Positions 37,861 through 47,987 of a stretch of DNA of 64,000 bases are shown here, piece after piece. Numbering within the stretch: the first letter of the stretch is position 1; each line of letters begins with the position of its first letter. The position numbers and the translations under genes were made by a program. Location of the stretch: NCBI RefSeq assembly GCF_023156285.1, contig NZ_JAKZAJ010000003.1, positions 124,001 through 188,000 on the forward strand, in the 5' to 3' direction. Source of the DNA: Marinobacter koreensis. Its GTDB lineage: Bacteria > Pseudomonadota > Gammaproteobacteria > Pseudomonadales > Oleiphilaceae. The notes beneath the pieces were generated by a model, which was given only the letters and a program-made list of their open reading frames with translations, ran no database searches and had not been told where the DNA came from.

Positions 37861-38598
37861 ATGGGTAACTTGCTGGAATTACTTGCACTGCTGTGGTTTT
37901 TTGCCTGCTGGATGGGGTACACCCTGTATTCCAGGCGACGGGCGGCCGATCGGTCCTGCCTTTCCAATACCCTTGATCTGTACCGCGAGGACTGGATGCG
38001 GGTGATGCTGCGACGCACCAACCGGATTGCCGATGCCTCCGTGGTGGGCAATCTGGAACGCAACGGCGCTTTCTTCGCGTCCAGTTGCCTGCTGATCCTT
38101 GCCGGCATCATTACTGCACTGGGCTACACTTCCCAGGCGATGGAGGTGTTTGCGACGCTGCCTTTCAGTACTGTGCCCAGCCGGGAAATCTGGGAGCTGA
38201 GGCTGGTGACACTGCTGGTGGTTTTCGTCTACGCCTTCTTCAAGTTCACCTGGTCGATGCGGATGTACAATTTCGTATCCGTGATGATCGGCAGCGCACC
38301 ACTGGCGGATGACAGCAAAACCAGCCCGGCAGCCCGGGAGGCCTTTGCCCGAAGCGCCGGCAATATCTGCAACCTGGCGGGTGACGCCTTTAACCTGGGG
38401 CTGCGCTCCTACTATTACGCTCTTGCCGTAGTGGCCTGGTTCTTCAGTCCCATTGCTTTCATCGTTGCCTCCACGGTCGTGGTGATCGTCCTTTACCGGC
38501 GGGAGTTCTGTTCTGATGCCCTGGGCGCACTCAGATCCGGCAAGGTGTTCGAAGAGCCCCTGCCGGGCAAGGCGGACCCGACCTCCAAACCCAACTGA
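37861..38598 (+). CDS. DUF599-family membrane protein
   Basis: A 245-residue integral membrane protein with several helices (about 5-22, 72-95, 115-135, 188-215) and a basic, arginine-rich N-terminal loop (YSRRRAADRSCLSN). The pattern matches the DUF599 family, whose function is unknown. The central part reads ELRLVTLLVVFVYAFFKFTWSMRMYNF. It precedes two hotdog thioesterases by 18 bases, so a shared transcript is likely. A 14-base perfect palindrome (37823-37836, AGAAGCG|CGCTTCT) lies just upstream, near TATTATAG. Confidence 0.7.
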   Translation: MGNLLELLALLWFFACWMGYTLYSRRRAADRSCLSNTLDLYREDWMRVMLRRTNRIADASVVGNLERNGAFFASSCLLILAGIITALGYTSQAMEVFATLPFSTVPSREIWELRLVTLLVVFVYAFFKFTWSMRMYNFVSVMIGSAPLADDSKTSPAAREAFARSAGNICNLAGDAFNLGLRSYYYALAVVAWFFSPIAFIVASTVVVIVLYRREFCSDALGALRSGKVFEEPLPGKADPTSKPN

Positions 38599-38616
38599 TT
38601 CACAGGCTTTGTGTGA

Positions 38617-39087
38617 ATGGATAACCAGACACGAATCAACCGGGTAACCCGGTTTATCAATACGCTCAACCAGGCCCGCGAACTCGGGATCTCGGTGACC
38701 GAGGCGGACGAGGGTACGCTGACCCTGTGCCTGCCCTATGACGACCGCATCATTGGCAACCCGGATACCGGCGTCATTCATGGCGGCGCCATCACCACGC
38801 TGATGGATACCACCTCCGGCTGCGTGATCCTGTGTGCGCTTGACGATTTCGAGCTGTGTCCGACCCTGGACCTGCGGGTGGATTACATGCGTCCAGCGCA
38901 TCCCCATCAGCCGGTCTACGCCAGGGCTGAAACCTATCGCATCACCAGGAACATCATCTTTACCCGATGCGAGGCCTATCAGGAAGGCGGTGAGACCATT
39001 GCCAACTGCGTGGCAACGTTCATGCGTATCGGTAAGGACGCTTCGCCCAAGCAATTTCGTGACCTGATTACCGGAGGTGAAGAATGA
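38617..39087 (+). CDS. PaaI-type hotdog thioesterase, first copy
   Basis: A 156-residue hotdog-fold acyl-CoA thioesterase-like protein. The characteristic G-x-I-H-G-G-x-x-x-x-L-x-D motif appears as GVIHGGAITTLMDTTSG. The sequence LDLRVDYMRPAH is the second conserved block. It overlaps the next gene by ATGA (39084-39087). The two adjacent paralogues are distinct in sequence and may form a heteromer; acyl substrate unknown. Confidence 0.85.
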   Translation: MDNQTRINRVTRFINTLNQARELGISVTEADEGTLTLCLPYDDRIIGNPDTGVIHGGAITTLMDTTSGCVILCALDDFELCPTLDLRVDYMRPAHPHQPVYARAETYRITRNIIFTRCEAYQEGGETIANCVATFMRIGKDASPKQFRDLITGGEE

Positions 39088-39518
39088 CCGAGCCGGAAAT
39101 CCTTCGCTACACCCGTGAAACCGGTGATTTCTCCCGGTTGCTCGCCAGTATTCCCTACGCCGGTTTCATCGGTCTGACCTGCGACCGTTTTGGGGATGAT
39201 CTGATTTTCCGCCTTCCCCGGAAAGAGACGAATCTGGGTAACCCCATCCTTCCCGCGATTCATGGTGGAGTCATCGGCGGCTTCATGGAAATGTCCGCCA
39301 ATATCTACCTGATGATGACCCAGGATTCGTTGCGCATGCCCCGAATCGTGGATTTCTCACTGGACTATCTGCGTGCCGGCCTGAACCGGGAAACCTATGC
39401 CGAGTGCCGCCTGACCCGTCAGGGCAATCGTGTCGCCAACGTGATGGTGTCGGCTTGGCAGAAATCCCGGTCCGAACCCATCGCCACCGCCCGGGCTCAT
39501 TTCCTCCTCGAAGACTGA
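39084..39518 (+). CDS. PaaI-type hotdog thioesterase, second copy
   Basis: A 144-residue paralogue of the preceding protein with AIHGGVIGGFMEMSAN as its hotdog motif; the acid in the usual L-x-D/E position is Glu. The block VDFSLDYLRAGLNR follows. Start overlaps the upstream stop (ATGA). No terminator is seen between it and the sigma-32 promoter of htpG that begins 21 bases after its stop. Confidence 0.82.
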   Translation: MTEPEILRYTRETGDFSRLLASIPYAGFIGLTCDRFGDDLIFRLPRKETNLGNPILPAIHGGVIGGFMEMSANIYLMMTQDSLRMPRIVDFSLDYLRAGLNRETYAECRLTRQGNRVANVMVSAWQKSRSEPIATARAHFLLED

Positions 39519-39538
39519 CTTCCCTCTATTATCGGGGA

Positions 39539-39566
39539 CTTGAAATACCCCTGGCTGTCCCCATTT
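39539..39566 (+). promoter_or_regulatory. Sigma-32 heat-shock promoter of htpG
   Basis: CTTGAAA (39539-39545), 13-base spacer, CCCCATTT (39559-39566), an excellent match to the sigma-32 consensus CTTGAAA-N11-16-CCCCATNT. Transcription is expected to start near 39573, leaving a leader of about 170 bases that includes the large palindrome at 39595-39707 before the htpG ATG. Confidence 0.85.
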
Positions 39567-39594
39567 TCCCTGTCAGACATAATTCGACAGTTGG

Positions 39595-39707
39595 GCAGCA
39601 CGGGCCGGAGGGCATTTCCAAAACCGTGCGAAGCCATGGATGGCGTAGCCGAGCGTACAGGGAGGTATTCACAGCGTGTTTTGGAAATGCCCTCCGGCCC
39701 GTGCTGC
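39595..39707 (+). repeat. Cloverleaf-like palindrome, copy 2, in the htpG leader
   Basis: Perfect 30-bp inverted arms (39595-39624 and 39678-39707) flank a 53-base interior that contains GCC-ATGGAT-GGC (39633-39644) and the motif GGTATTCACAGCG. The design (long outer stem ending inward in AAAAC/GTTTT, short inner hairpins with a TCCAT-type loop on one strand) matches the element at 13751-13858, although arm sequences differ. Being downstream of the heat-shock promoter, it will be transcribed in the htpG 5' leader, and its very stable stem ends 36 bases before the start codon. Confidence 0.85.
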
Positions 39708-39743
39708 TTCCCCGAAAGAGAGACAGCAGGAGAACCAAAAGCC

Positions 39744-41636
<1,893 letters not shown>

Positions 41637-41640
41637 GGCC

Positions 41641-41862
41641 ATGCAGCAGATCATCGTTGATCTGAGCATCAGCCCTGATGAGTGGATCAAGCTCTATCAG
41701 GGCGTTGCCAGCGATGTTCACACCACGGCCCGGGACGGACGCTCTGTCCGTTTCCCGGCCCGTATTCTTTCCCGCTTTTACCTGCAGGACGGCATCCGGG
41801 GTTCGTTCCGGATCCTGTTCGATGACCAGGGCAAGTTCCAGTCGGTGGAACGACTGTCATAG
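41641..41862 (+). CDS. DUF2835 domain protein
   Basis: A 73-residue protein, MQQIIVDLSISPDEWIKLYQGVAS, with the DUF2835 pattern: Ser-rich hydrophobic start and VRFPARILSRFYLQDGIRGSF, the family core that ends in a beta-rich QSVERLS. Function is unknown. It begins 4 bases after htpG, so may be cotranscribed under heat shock. Confidence 0.75.
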   Translation: MQQIIVDLSISPDEWIKLYQGVASDVHTTARDGRSVRFPARILSRFYLQDGIRGSFRILFDDQGKFQSVERLS

Positions 41863-41939
41863 GGGTTTTCCGGCTTCAAAGCCCACCGCAAACGCACTAC
41901 AATGCCGGCCCGTTTATTCTTTAATCACCCGGAGCCGAC

Positions 41940-42917
41940 ATGAGAGTCATCCTTGCCCCGATGGAAGGGCTGGTCGATGCCCCCATCCGTGAAACCCTGA
42001 CTCGGGTTGGCGGCATAGACCGCTGTGTGACGGAATTCATCCGGGTGACCCACGGAACCCTGCCGCCCCGTGTCTTCTTCAAATACGCCCCCGAGCTGGA
42101 GCGCGATTGTGCAACCCGGGTGGGGACACCGGTTGCCGTCCAGTTGCTTGGCTCCGATCCCGGCCAGATGGGCCTGCACGGGCTCAAGGCGGTCGAGCTG
42201 GGCGCCAAACAGGTGGACATCAATTTCGGGTGTCCCGCGAAAACGGTCAACAAACACAAGGGCGGCTGTGTGCTGATGCGCGAACCCGAGCTTATGTACG
42301 CCATCACGGCTGCGGTTCGCGAGGCGGTGCCGGAGGGGATCCCGGTGACTGCGAAAATGCGCCTGGGGTACGACGACCGGTCCATGGGCGTGGCCTGTGG
42401 CCAGGCACTGGAAGCCGCCGGCGCGGAAGAAATCGTGATCCATGCCCGCAGCAAAGTGGACGGTTACAAGCCGCCGGCCTACTGGGAGGAGATCGCGAAG
42501 GTGCGCGAAGCCGTCAACAGTCACGTCATTGCCAACGGGGAAATCTGGACGGTGGCGGATTACTGGCGCTGTCGGGAAGTGTCCGGTTGTGATGACGTGA
42601 TGATCGGCCGGGGGCTGATCGCGCGGCCGGATCTTGCCGCACAGATCAAGGCCTCGCAGACGGGGGAGTCGGTACCGGATATGACCTGGCCCGAGGCGGT
42701 TGCACTCGTTCGCGAATACGCAGCTGCGCTCCAGACACGGCTGGAGGACCGGTACGTCACCGGTCGGATCAAACAGTGGATGAATTTCCTGCGCCTGGGC
42801 TTTGCCGAAGCCGAACTGCTGTGGCCGGAGGCCCGGAAAATCCGCGATGTGGCGCCCATGCTTGCGTGTCTGGACCAGGACATACCGGAAGCCCGGTTGA
42901 AAATCCGCGCAGCCTGA
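41940..42917 (+). CDS. dusC: tRNA-dihydrouridine(16) synthase
   Basis: FMN enzyme reducing U16 in tRNA, 325 residues. APMEGLVDAPIRETLTRVG at the N-terminus, VQLLGSDP, and the catalytic Cys in NFGCPAKTVNKHKGG place it in the Dus family; the size and APMEG start favour DusC. FMN contacts appear in HARSKVDGY, NGEIWTVADY and MIGRGLIARPDL. It is followed by a moderate terminator. Confidence 0.93.
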   Translation: MRVILAPMEGLVDAPIRETLTRVGGIDRCVTEFIRVTHGTLPPRVFFKYAPELERDCATRVGTPVAVQLLGSDPGQMGLHGLKAVELGAKQVDINFGCPAKTVNKHKGGCVLMREPELMYAITAAVREAVPEGIPVTAKMRLGYDDRSMGVACGQALEAAGAEEIVIHARSKVDGYKPPAYWEEIAKVREAVNSHVIANGEIWTVADYWRCREVSGCDDVMIGRGLIARPDLAAQIKASQTGESVPDMTWPEAVALVREYAAALQTRLEDRYVTGRIKQWMNFLRLGFAEAELLWPEARKIRDVAPMLACLDQDIPEARLKIRAA

Positions 42918-42944
42918 CTCGCGGATTCTCCCGCCTTTATCCGA

Positions 42945-42970
42945 AAGCCCCGTCCAGGAGCTTTTTTTTT
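42945..42970 (+). terminator. Weak terminator after dusC
   Basis: Imperfect stem AAGC(C)CC (42945-42951) / GG(A)GCTT (42957-42963) with a T8-10 run continuing to 42970. The stem is short, but the U-tract is excellent. Confidence 0.5.
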
Positions 42971-43069
42971 GTGCCTGCACGGTTTTTTCACGACTAGACT
43001 GGGACAAGGAAACGCTGTGGTCGTATGACAAGAGGACAAACACCAAAAACAGCAGGGAGGGATCATCCC

Positions 43070-44056
43070 ATGGGTCAAGGTAGGTTAAAAAGCGCTTCAG
43101 CCGGATTGTTGTTGGCGGCAGGTCTGTTTCTGACCACGGCTGCTCAGGCGGCCGACGGCGTCGTCAAGGTCACGCCACTGGGCAGTCACGATGGTGAATT
43201 TTGCGTGCTCGACCGGGCCATGGTGTTTGAGGATCCGGACGGCACCCGGATTCTTTATGACGCCGGTCGCACGGTCGCGGGGCCGGACGATCCCCGCCTG
43301 GGCGATATTGACGTGGTTCTGCTTTCCCACGTGCATGGTGACCACCTCGGCGACAAGCGGATCGAGAAGGTCAATCAGGGCGGTTGTGGCTCCCCCGAAT
43401 TTCCGGTGGCCACCACACCTCAGTCGAATACGGTCGAGATCGCCCTGAAAAAGCAGGCTGTTCTGGTCACCGGCAGTGAGATGCCGGCGTTTCTGGGTGC
43501 CAAGCTCAAGGCGGCCGGTGGTGATCCTTCGATGTCCCAGCTGGTTCGGTTTGGCGCCAGCAAAACGGTTGGGGGCGTTACCATCACCACGGTACCGGCG
43601 GTGCACAGCAATGGGGTCTCTCCAGCCTTCCTGACGGGCGCGTTGTCTGACCATCTGTCAGAGGCTGGTGTCTCCGTATACGTCGGGCCTCCAACGGGCT
43701 ACGTGCTGACCTTCTCCAACGGTCTGGTTACCTATCTGTCCGGCGATACCGGCATTACGGCGGAGCAGAAGCTGGTGGTGCATGACCATTACGCGGCAAA
43801 GCTGGTGGTGATGAACATCGGTGATACCTACACCACCGGGCCCACCGAAGCGGCCTACGTCATCAACGACCTCATTAAACCGGCCTCGGTGATCCCGTCA
43901 CACGCGAACGAACCGGCGACCGAAGGCGGAAAGGTGAAGTCGGGAACCCGGACGGCGACGTTCCGCGACGCGGTCCAGGTTCCGGTCCATATTCCGTTGA
44001 GCGGGCGCACGCTGGCGTTCAACGGAATGGGAGAGTGTGTCGCGGGGTGTGATTGA
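43070..44056 (+). CDS. Secreted metallo-beta-lactamase-fold hydrolase
   Basis: A 328-residue protein with a signal peptide (from the ATG at 43070, GGAGGGA upstream, MGQGRLKSASAGLLLAAGLFLTTAAQA). The metallo-beta-lactamase motif H-x-H-x-D-H is SHVHGDHLG. The other ligands are in ITTVPAVHSNG, YLSGDTG and PSHANEPAT. The family resembles UlaG-like hydrolases, but the substrate is unknown. The start at 43025 is rejected because it would put sequence in front of the signal peptide. Confidence 0.85.
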   Translation: MGQGRLKSASAGLLLAAGLFLTTAAQAADGVVKVTPLGSHDGEFCVLDRAMVFEDPDGTRILYDAGRTVAGPDDPRLGDIDVVLLSHVHGDHLGDKRIEKVNQGGCGSPEFPVATTPQSNTVEIALKKQAVLVTGSEMPAFLGAKLKAAGGDPSMSQLVRFGASKTVGGVTITTVPAVHSNGVSPAFLTGALSDHLSEAGVSVYVGPPTGYVLTFSNGLVTYLSGDTGITAEQKLVVHDHYAAKLVVMNIGDTYTTGPTEAAYVINDLIKPASVIPSHANEPATEGGKVKSGTRTATFRDAVQVPVHIPLSGRTLAFNGMGECVAGCD

Positions 44057-44065
44057 GCGGGACCC

Positions 44066-45085
44066 TCAGTCACGGTTCTCCATGTCCGCTGTGTAGTCGC
44101 CGGAACGGGCCAGGCCATTGAGCCTGGCCCGCTTCTTCAGCGCTGCCTGAGCCTTGGGGGCGTTTTCCGGATGTCCGGCCCAGGCATGCTGGGCCGGTTC
44201 CTGGAGGGCGCGGCCGTAGGAGAAGCTCAATTCCCATGGCTCAGCGCCCATATTGTTGATGGCATTGAGATTCAGGGTGGCTTCCTCGGGACTCTGGCCC
44301 CCGGACAGGAAGAAAATTCCCGGTACGGCGGCCGGCACACAGCGGCGGAATGTGGTGAGCGTGAACTCTGCCACCTGTTCCGGAGTTGCCTTCCCGGACG
44401 CCTTGCCGGGGGTGACCATGCTGGGTTTCAGCACCATGGTCTCCAGTTGCACCCCATGCCGGGCAAGCGCCCGGAAGACTTCTCCCAGAACTGCTTCGCT
44501 GACCTCCGCTGCCCGCTCAATAGTATGATCTCCGTCGATCAGGACTTCCGGTTCGACAATGGGTACCACCCCCAGAGACTGGCAGATGGCCGCGTAGCGG
44601 GCCAGAACCTCGGCATTGGACACAATCGCCTGCCGGGAGGGCTGGGTATCGGAAATATGAAACACGTCCCGCCATTTGGCGAACCGGGCACCCAGCTTCT
44701 TGTACTCCGCCAGACGGTTCTCCAGCCCATCCAGGCCAAAGGTAATTTCGTCGCCCGGCGCATTCACCAGCGGTCCTTTCCCCTTGTCGACCTTGATTCC
44801 CGGGACAATTCCCTGAGCCTCGAGCAGATGAGGCATGGCAACGTCTTCCAGGCTGAGCTGGGACAGGGTCTCTTCATAGAGGATGACACCACTGATGCTC
44901 TCGCCCAGGCCGGGTGTCGAGAAGATAATGCTGCGGTATTCGCGACGCTTCGCTTCGGTGGATTCCACGCCGACCGCCTTGAAGCGCTTGGCGATGGTGG
45001 GGGTACTTTCATCGGCGGCCAGAATACCTTTCCCGGGCTGCACCAGATCGGCAATGGTTGCTGTGAGTTCTTCCTGAGTCGTCAT
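44066..45085 (-). CDS. Fructose-bisphosphate aldolase, class I
   Basis: Schiff-base (metal-independent) aldolase of eukaryotic type, 339 residues from the Met at 45085 (AAGGAG seven bases upstream); the Met at 45112 would only add nine residues. The active site shows GILAADESTPTIAKRF, VEPEVLID (Glu187 region), and the Schiff-base lysine region with LKPSMVTPGK. FFLSGGQSPEEAT contains the G-G-Q-S phosphate site. The C-terminal tail is YTADMENRD. It acts in glycolysis or gluconeogenesis, and the stop lies 9 bases from the convergent hydrolase gene. Confidence 0.94.
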   Translation of the reverse strand: MTTQEELTATIADLVQPGKGILAADESTPTIAKRFKAVGVESTEAKRREYRSIIFSTPGLGESISGVILYEETLSQLSLEDVAMPHLLEAQGIVPGIKVDKGKGPLVNAPGDEITFGLDGLENRLAEYKKLGARFAKWRDVFHISDTQPSRQAIVSNAEVLARYAAICQSLGVVPIVEPEVLIDGDHTIERAAEVSEAVLGEVFRALARHGVQLETMVLKPSMVTPGKASGKATPEQVAEFTLTTFRRCVPAAVPGIFFLSGGQSPEEATLNLNAINNMGAEPWELSFSYGRALQEPAQHAWAGHPENAPKAQAALKKRARLNGLARSGDYTADMENRD

Positions 45086-45245
45086 GGGGCGCTCCTTTTC
45101 GACCGGCGGCACCGGTAGCCTGTTGGATGATTCCGGTAATTGTAGTCGCTCTGCGAAAGATCGAAATTTGACCTAGGCTAAGATGTGATCAATTCAGGTG
45201 GCATAGGCTTGGTTTTACAACAGCGCCAAAAAAGGGAAGGTCGCC

Positions 45246-47324
45246 ATGAAAACGGTTGTGAGTGTTAGCCAGGGCTCCTCAGACGCCGATTACGAGCTGG
45301 AAACGGAGTTTCTCGGTCAGCCGTTCCGGATTCTCCGGATCGGCACTGACGGCGATCTGTCCCGGGCCGAAGCCGTACTCGAGTCCGTCCGGCCGCAAGC
45401 CGATGCTATCGGGCTGAGCATGATTCACGATCATTATCAGGTGGGGCGCGAGCAGCTGGAACACCCTGAAACAGCAAGGCTTGAAGCCTGTGTGCCGGAC
45501 ATTCCGGTCACCACTGGGGCAGGGCTGAGGGGAATCCTTCAGGAATGGGCCATCCGGCACACCCAGACAGAGCTGGGGCATTTTTTCGATAATGCGCGGG
45601 TGCTGTTCCTGAATGGCCAGGCGGGTTACCGGATTGCCCGTTCGCTCTCTGAACACACCGAGAACCTCCAGTTTGCCGATCCCTACCTGGATTTTGGTGT
45701 ACCCCGGCTGCTGACCTCGCTGACTCAACTGGAAACCTATACCCGACTCACCGCGCCGGTGATGTTCCAGCCCATGGCTGTGAAAGCCATCAATGCCCTG
45801 CATCACAGCCCGCTCTACCGGCTGGGGGAGAAGCTGGTGTCGGGATCGTTGCACAGCGCGGTTCAGGACTCCCACGTGATCGTCGGTGCGGTGGGTGACC
45901 TGGAATCCTTCACCTCAAAGGAGCTGGATGGCAAGACCGTGATCACCTCCCGGGTCACGGACTCGGTGCTCGACTGGATGCGCTCGCGCAAGGTGGCCAT
46001 GGTGGTGGATTACAGCCCCTGGCTGGCGGGTCGACCGATTGGCGTCAATGTGATGGAAGCGATGATCAGCGCCGCCCTGTCACGCACACCGGAGCAGCTC
46101 GGGCCCGATGATTATCTGGACGTGATCCAGAGCCTCGGTATTGAACCCCGTATCCTCTATCCGAACGGTTACCGTCGAGTAAATCGCTTTGCCTTTGTCA
46201 TTCATCCACTCTCGCAACAATACCTGACCAAGACACCGCCACTGGACTGGATTTCCAGTGTATCGCCACCGGCGGTCATGAACCTCGTGGAAAAGGCTGT
46301 GGCCTATACCCCGCCGTTCATCTATTCCAAGGTTTCGGGGATTCGTTCACCCACGGGAGAAGAAGCCGAAGGATGGCTGATCACCGTCGGTGGCACGCCC
46401 AGGGAGATCATGGCCCATGGTCCGGAGTTCACCTACAGCCGACTGCTCGCGGCGGCAAAACTGGCCAAGAAACTGGGAGCGCAGATCATGGGTCTTGGCG
46501 CCTTCACCAAGGTGGTGGGGGATGCCGGAATCACCGTGGCCAAACGGGCACCGCTGCCGATTACCACAGGCAACAGCTACAGCGCTTCGGGCGCACTCTG
46601 GGCGGCCCATGATGCCGTCAAACGCATTGGTCGGGTGAGTATTGGCGAGAGTGGCAAGATGGCCGGCAAGGCCATGGTTGTCGGGGCAACCGGAGCCATT
46701 GGTTCTGTGTGTGCCCGACTGCTGGCGAAGGCCGTCGAGGAAATCTATCTTGCCGCGCCCGAACCGGCCAAGTTGCTCGCGCTGAAAGAGAGCATTGAGC
46801 AGGAGACGCCGGGGGCAATCGTTCATGTGGCGGGCTCCGCCGACCGGGACGTTGCCGATATGGATATGATCGTTACCGCCACCTCCGGAGCCGGCAAACG
46901 GATACTGGACATCATGCGGGTCAAACCCGGATGTGTGATCACCGATGTCGCCCGTCCGCTTGATATTCCGGCGGAGGACGTTGCCAAACGCCCCGATGTC
47001 CTGGTCATCGAATCCGGTGAAATCCAGCTTCCGGGTGAGCCGAGGATGAAAGACATCGGGTTACCCGCCGGAATCGCATACGCCTGCCTGGCGGAAACCA
47101 TTGTGTTGACCCTGGAGGGGCGGTTCGAGAACTTCACATTGGGCCGCAACATCGAATGGGAGAAAGTCCGGGAAATTTACAAAATGGGCCTGAAACACGG
47201 TATGGAACTGGCCTCGATTTCCGGTGTAAACGGGGTGTTCTCCGAGGAAGATTTCGAGCGCGTACGTGTCCTTGCGGCCCAGTCGGAAGACGAGGCGGAC
47301 CCTCAGGCGGTAGCCGCCAACTGA
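45246..47324 (+). CDS. Acyl-ACP-reductase-like dehydrogenase with a long N-terminal domain
   Basis: A 692-residue protein. Residues about 400-640 align in my reading with cyanobacterial long-chain acyl-ACP reductase: LGAFTKVVGDAG, TGNSYSASGALWAAHDA, the nucleotide-binding VVGATGAIGSV (478-488), and IAYACLAETIVLTLEG with Cys614, followed by ENFTLGRN; the cyanobacterial enzyme has FACFAEAMLLEFEGW ... NFSWGRN with its acyl-thioester Cys at the same place. Residues 1 to about 330 are not seen in the 341-residue cyanobacterial enzyme and are unassigned. Likely activity is reduction of acyl-thioester to fatty aldehyde, but this is inferred. The 3' end overlaps the convergent ogt gene by 22 bases. 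Confidence 0.75.
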   Translation: MKTVVSVSQGSSDADYELETEFLGQPFRILRIGTDGDLSRAEAVLESVRPQADAIGLSMIHDHYQVGREQLEHPETARLEACVPDIPVTTGAGLRGILQEWAIRHTQTELGHFFDNARVLFLNGQAGYRIARSLSEHTENLQFADPYLDFGVPRLLTSLTQLETYTRLTAPVMFQPMAVKAINALHHSPLYRLGEKLVSGSLHSAVQDSHVIVGAVGDLESFTSKELDGKTVITSRVTDSVLDWMRSRKVAMVVDYSPWLAGRPIGVNVMEAMISAALSRTPEQLGPDDYLDVIQSLGIEPRILYPNGYRRVNRFAFVIHPLSQQYLTKTPPLDWISSVSPPAVMNLVEKAVAYTPPFIYSKVSGIRSPTGEEAEGWLITVGGTPREIMAHGPEFTYSRLLAAAKLAKKLGAQIMGLGAFTKVVGDAGITVAKRAPLPITTGNSYSASGALWAAHDAVKRIGRVSIGESGKMAGKAMVVGATGAIGSVCARLLAKAVEEIYLAAPEPAKLLALKESIEQETPGAIVHVAGSADRDVADMDMIVTATSGAGKRILDIMRVKPGCVITDVARPLDIPAEDVAKRPDVLVIESGEIQLPGEPRMKDIGLPAGIAYACLAETIVLTLEGRFENFTLGRNIEWEKVREIYKMGLKHGMELASISGVNGVFSEEDFERVRVLAAQSEDEADPQAVAAN

Positions 47325-47812
47325 GCCGCTTCCCGGTCCAGCAACGCCCGTTTGCGTTCCAGTCCCCAACGGTAGCCGCTCAGGCCTCCGTCCCTGCGGA
47401 TAATCCGGTGGCACGGAATGGCCACCGCGAGCCGGTTGGCCGCGCAGGCTCCCGCCACGGCGCGGGCACTGCCCGGATTGCCAAGGCGCTTTGCGAGATC
47501 CGTGTAGCTGAGCGTCGTACCCGCAGGAATGGCCCGTAATAGCTCCCATACTCGTACCTGGAACTCGCTGCCCTGCATATCGAGCGGGATGTCCAGGTCT
47601 GTTCCGGGCTGATCCAGAAAGCGGACAACCTGCTGGAGCACCGGTGCCAGCTCAGCGCCGGCCTCCCGGACTTCTGTATCTGGAAAATCGGCCTTCAGCC
47701 GCTCCGGAAGGGCGGTTTCGTCATCGCCAGGCTCTATGGCGCAAAGACCACGCGGACTCATACCAACAATAACCGGGCCGAGGCTGGTTTGGGCAATGCC
47801 GTAACGGATCAT
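47303..47812 (-). CDS. ogt: Methylated-DNA--protein-cysteine methyltransferase
   Basis: O6-alkylguanine repair protein (single domain) of 169 residues from the Met at 47812, with an excellent AGGAGGGTG upstream; the open frame to 47926 is rejected. The active-site PCHRIIR motif has the acceptor Cys, and EFQVRVWELLRAIPAGTT followed by ARAVAGACAANR gives the helix-turn-helix with the intercalating Arg (GSARAV). It transfers the alkyl group irreversibly to Cys. No Ada N-terminal domain is present. Confidence 0.93.
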   Translation of the reverse strand: MIRYGIAQTSLGPVIVGMSPRGLCAIEPGDDETALPERLKADFPDTEVREAGAELAPVLQQVVRFLDQPGTDLDIPLDMQGSEFQVRVWELLRAIPAGTTLSYTDLAKRLGNPGSARAVAGACAANRLAVAIPCHRIIRRDGGLSGYRWGLERKRALLDREAAQLAATA

Positions 47813-47987
47813 GGTGACACCCTCCTGGAAAATGCATCTGTCTATGATGCGCGCTCTGAGGCATGGGGTAAAGCGTCTGGTATCGGCCAACAATTGGCCA
47901 CTTTTGACAAGCATTTTGTCCGACAAACCGAGGCGCGGGAGGTATTCTGGAGGCAGGTGATCAAGCCCATGAATAAGGAGGTGTCTG

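Noticed and set aside
39540-39743. Upstream extension of htpG through the palindrome
   Set aside because: It translates the repeat sequence (for example [14 protein letters not shown]), which is a typical product of this repeat family; the HtpG family starts at [13 protein letters not shown].
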